Of a stretch of DNA of 6,495 nucleotides, positions 5,645 to 6,495 are shown in pieces (positions within the stretch are counted from its first letter, which is position 1; each line of letters starts with the position of its first letter). Made by a program: the position numbers and the translations under genes. The DNA is from Candidatus Micrarchaeota archaeon CG08_land_8_20_14_0_20_59_11 (GTDB taxonomy: Archaea > Micrarchaeota > Micrarchaeia > Norongarragalinales > Norongarragalinaceae). The notes under the pieces are model-generated. The model was not told where the DNA came from and made no database searches. It saw only the letters and a list, made by a program, of their open reading frames with translations. The stretch spans positions 1 through 6,495 of the forward strand of contig PEXZ01000026.1 of assembly GCA_002763345.1 (NCBI GenBank). The letters run 5' to 3'.

Positions 5645-5685
5645 GTTTAAATATGTCCTAAACATACGTTTTGTGTATACGTATG
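5645..5685 (+). promoter_or_regulatory. Toxin-antitoxin promoter with candidate operator
   Basis: TTTAAATA at 5646-5653 is a good TATA box centred ~33 nt before ATG 5683. It is flanked by a 5-bp inverted repeat GTTTA (5645-5649)/TAAAC (5659-5663). Downstream, CATACGT (5663-5669) and ACGTATG (5679-5685) form a perfect 7-bp inverted repeat with a 9-nt spacer; the second arm includes the ATG. This position over the predicted transcription start suits autorepression by the antitoxin, the usual control in such modules. There is no Shine-Dalgarno before the ATG, so the message may be nearly leaderless. Confidence 0.55.
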
Positions 5686-5961
5686 GAACATAGCCCGCTG
5701 GACGTGACGTGGAAAGGGACTCCGCTCGTGCCGACCAAGGCGGCGATGGACGAGCTTTTCAAGTATGGGCTGGACTTGAACGACGTGCTGGCGGTTCTGG
5801 AGGAGGGAAAGCCTTCCGGCAGGGCGCGCAAGAAGGGCGTTTTCGAGTACTGCCTCGAACGCGGCGGGTTTGCGGTCAAGGTTGTCGTGGCGGAAAGCCT
5901 CGACGTTTTCAACAAGCGGGACTGCTGGGCGGTTGTGCACGTGGGAAGGGTAAAAACATAG
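5683..5961 (+). CDS. Probable toxin, DUF4258/RelE-like small protein (92 aa)
   Basis: The small size, the alpha-beta pattern and the partner gene suggest an mRNA-interferase-type toxin. It begins MEHSPLDVTWKG, has a helix around residues 19-42 (AAMDELFKYGLDLNDVLAVLEEG), then a Lys/Arg-rich turn (KPSGRARKKG), and ends in three probable strands: VFEYCLERGG, FAVKVVVAESL and DCWAVVHVGRV. This order (helices, basic loop, 'xVWxVVxV' final strand) is that of DUF4258-type proteins, which commonly precede YgiT-type zinc-ribbon antitoxins. ATG 5683 fits the promoter spacing; TTG 5671 would add only four residues. The stop codon is 9 nt before the next ATG, so the two are co-transcribed. Catalytic residues are not certain, and the toxin role is inferred from family likeness and context. 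Confidence 0.68.
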   Translation: MEHSPLDVTWKGTPLVPTKAAMDELFKYGLDLNDVLAVLEEGKPSGRARKKGVFEYCLERGGFAVKVVVAESLDVFNKRDCWAVVHVGRVKT

Positions 5962-5970
5962 GTGATTAAG

Positions 5971-6276
5971 ATGAACGAAATGACCTGCGTCGTGTGCGGA
6001 AAGAAGGCGAAAAAGGCAAAGCTGCGCTTTCAGGGCTATTCGGTGGACGGTTGGAAATGCCCCTGCGGCGAGGAGTACTTCGAGCCGGGGCAGGCGCAGC
6101 GCATACTCGTGCTTAACAAACTCAGGCAGCAGGAAACGACCGCGAAGCTCGGAAAGGTGCGCAGCAACCTGATTCTGCGCATTCCGACGGACATCGCGGA
6201 CGCCCTCGGGCTGAAGGAGGGCGAGCGCGTGAAGCTCCGCGTCCACGATAAGAACCTGTGCGTGTCGGGAGCATAA
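5971..6276 (+). CDS. Probable antitoxin: YgiT/MqsA-type zinc ribbon fused to an AbrB-like domain (101 aa)
   Basis: The N-terminal ~40 residues form a zinc ribbon with CVVC (Cys6, Cys9) and WKCPCGEEYFE (Cys30, Cys32), the arrangement of YgiT/MqsA antitoxins. The C-terminal ~45 residues (LGKVRSNLILRIPTDIADALGLKEGERVKLRV) match the AbrB/SpoVT swapped-hairpin DNA-binding pattern: strand, IP, helix, LGLKEGE turn, strand. In classical MqsA the DNA-binding part is a helix-turn-helix, so an AbrB-like part in that place is a variant architecture. ATG 5971 has GGTGAT (5961-5966) four bases upstream; GTG 5962 directly after the toxin stop is the alternative start. The protein should neutralise the upstream toxin and repress the shared promoter. 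It ends 3 bases before the convergent truD stop. Confidence 0.75.
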   Translation: MNEMTCVVCGKKAKKAKLRFQGYSVDGWKCPCGEEYFEPGQAQRILVLNKLRQQETTAKLGKVRSNLILRIPTDIADALGLKEGERVKLRVHDKNLCVSGA

Positions 6277-6279
6277 GCG

Positions 6280-6495
6280 CTACTCGTTTAGAATATACTT
6301 GACGGCGACCGTGGCATAGCATCCCTTCGGGAGAGAGAAACGGACGCCGTCGTCTAGCTTTTCGAAGTTTATGATCGGAGCGTCGAGCAGTCGCAGCGTT
6401 CCCTTCGCGGAAAGCTCGGGCATCGCCTTCAGCTTGAACGAATCCTGCGCCAGCCCCTCCGCCTCCAGAAGGATGCGCTCGTCCTCGCTTATCGC
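6280..6495 (-). CDS. truD: TruD tRNA pseudouridine-13 synthase, C-terminal end (5' part outside window)
   Basis: TruD converts uridine 13 in the D arm of certain tRNAs to pseudouridine. Only the last 71 residues are in the window, in a frame open to the right edge. The recognised feature is the conserved C-terminus: a strand ending VRFSLPKGCYATVAVKYILNE then stop, corresponding to the F-x-LPKGSYAT-(hydrophobic)-R/K-E ending shared by archaeal and bacterial TruD. Upstream, ELSAKGTLRLLDAP fits the preceding beta strands. The catalytic Asp lies outside the window. Cys replaces the usual Ser in LPKGSYAT, a mild change. The neighbouring tRNA-Asn has C at position 13, so it is not a substrate. The identification is by this terminal motif only. 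Confidence 0.8.
   Translation of the reverse strand, partial: AISEDERILLEAEGLAQDSFKLKAMPELSAKGTLRLLDAPIINFEKLDDGVRFSLPKGCYATVAVKYILNE

Noticed and set aside
5421..6276. tRNA-adjacent toxin-antitoxin pair as an integrated element using the tRNA as attachment site
   Set aside because: The module lies on the 5' side of the tRNA, not the 3' side, and I found no duplicate of the tRNA 3' end, integrase or other mobile gene in the window.

Overview
This window looks archaeal. The signs are an Mre11-Rad50 gene pair, a tRNA gene interrupted by bulge-helix-bulge (BHB) introns, TATA-like boxes about 34-38 nt before start codons, GGTGAT/GGTG ribosome binding sites, an archaeal-type TruD tail, and surface proteins with Pro/Thr/Ser-rich linkers. 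The dense gene packing, threonine-proline-rich surface proteins and many non-canonical tRNA introns suggest a GC-rich DPANN-type archaeon (Micrarchaeota- or Diapherotrites-like). That placement is inference only.

Layout. At the left end is the 3' part of mre11 (1-560, +), overlapping a complete but short rad50 (541-2544, +): the DNA end-resection pair. A PIN-domain protein (2541-3182, -) converges on rad50, and the two stop codons share one CTAG. From a 52-bp divergent promoter region a TTG-start secreted protein runs the other way (3235-4176, +). It has a signal peptide, a ten-cysteine module between TP-rich linkers, and a C-terminal membrane anchor. Five bases further on it meets a convergent lipoprotein gene (4182-5369, -) with a TP/SP-rich stalk, cysteine motifs and a C-terminal Ig/CnaB-like domain.

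The most striking locus is 5421-5587 (-). It is a 167-nt gene for tRNA-Asn(GUU) that reads as a perfect 73-nt cloverleaf only after three introns are removed: 31 nt in the D loop (17/18), 27 nt in the anticodon stem (30/31) and 36 nt at the canonical 37/38 site. Each intron has 4-bp-helix/3-nt-bulge geometry. The BHBs of the first two use bases that belong to the mature D or anticodon stems, which suggests that folding and splicing are coupled and possibly ordered.

Divergent from the tRNA is a two-gene module: a 92-aa protein resembling DUF4258/RelE-like toxins (5683-5961, +), then a 101-aa protein combining a YgiT/MqsA-type zinc ribbon with an AbrB-like segment (5971-6276, +). This is a probable toxin-antitoxin pair, with a 7-bp inverted repeat over the toxin start codon as a candidate operator. 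The window ends in the C-terminal 71 codons of truD (6280-6495, -), the tRNA pseudouridine-13 synthase. Apart from mre11-rad50 and the toxin-antitoxin pair, genes are single units meeting tail to tail with gaps of 0-5 bases. The only non-coding stretches are the two short divergent promoter regions and the tRNA-lipoprotein spacer.
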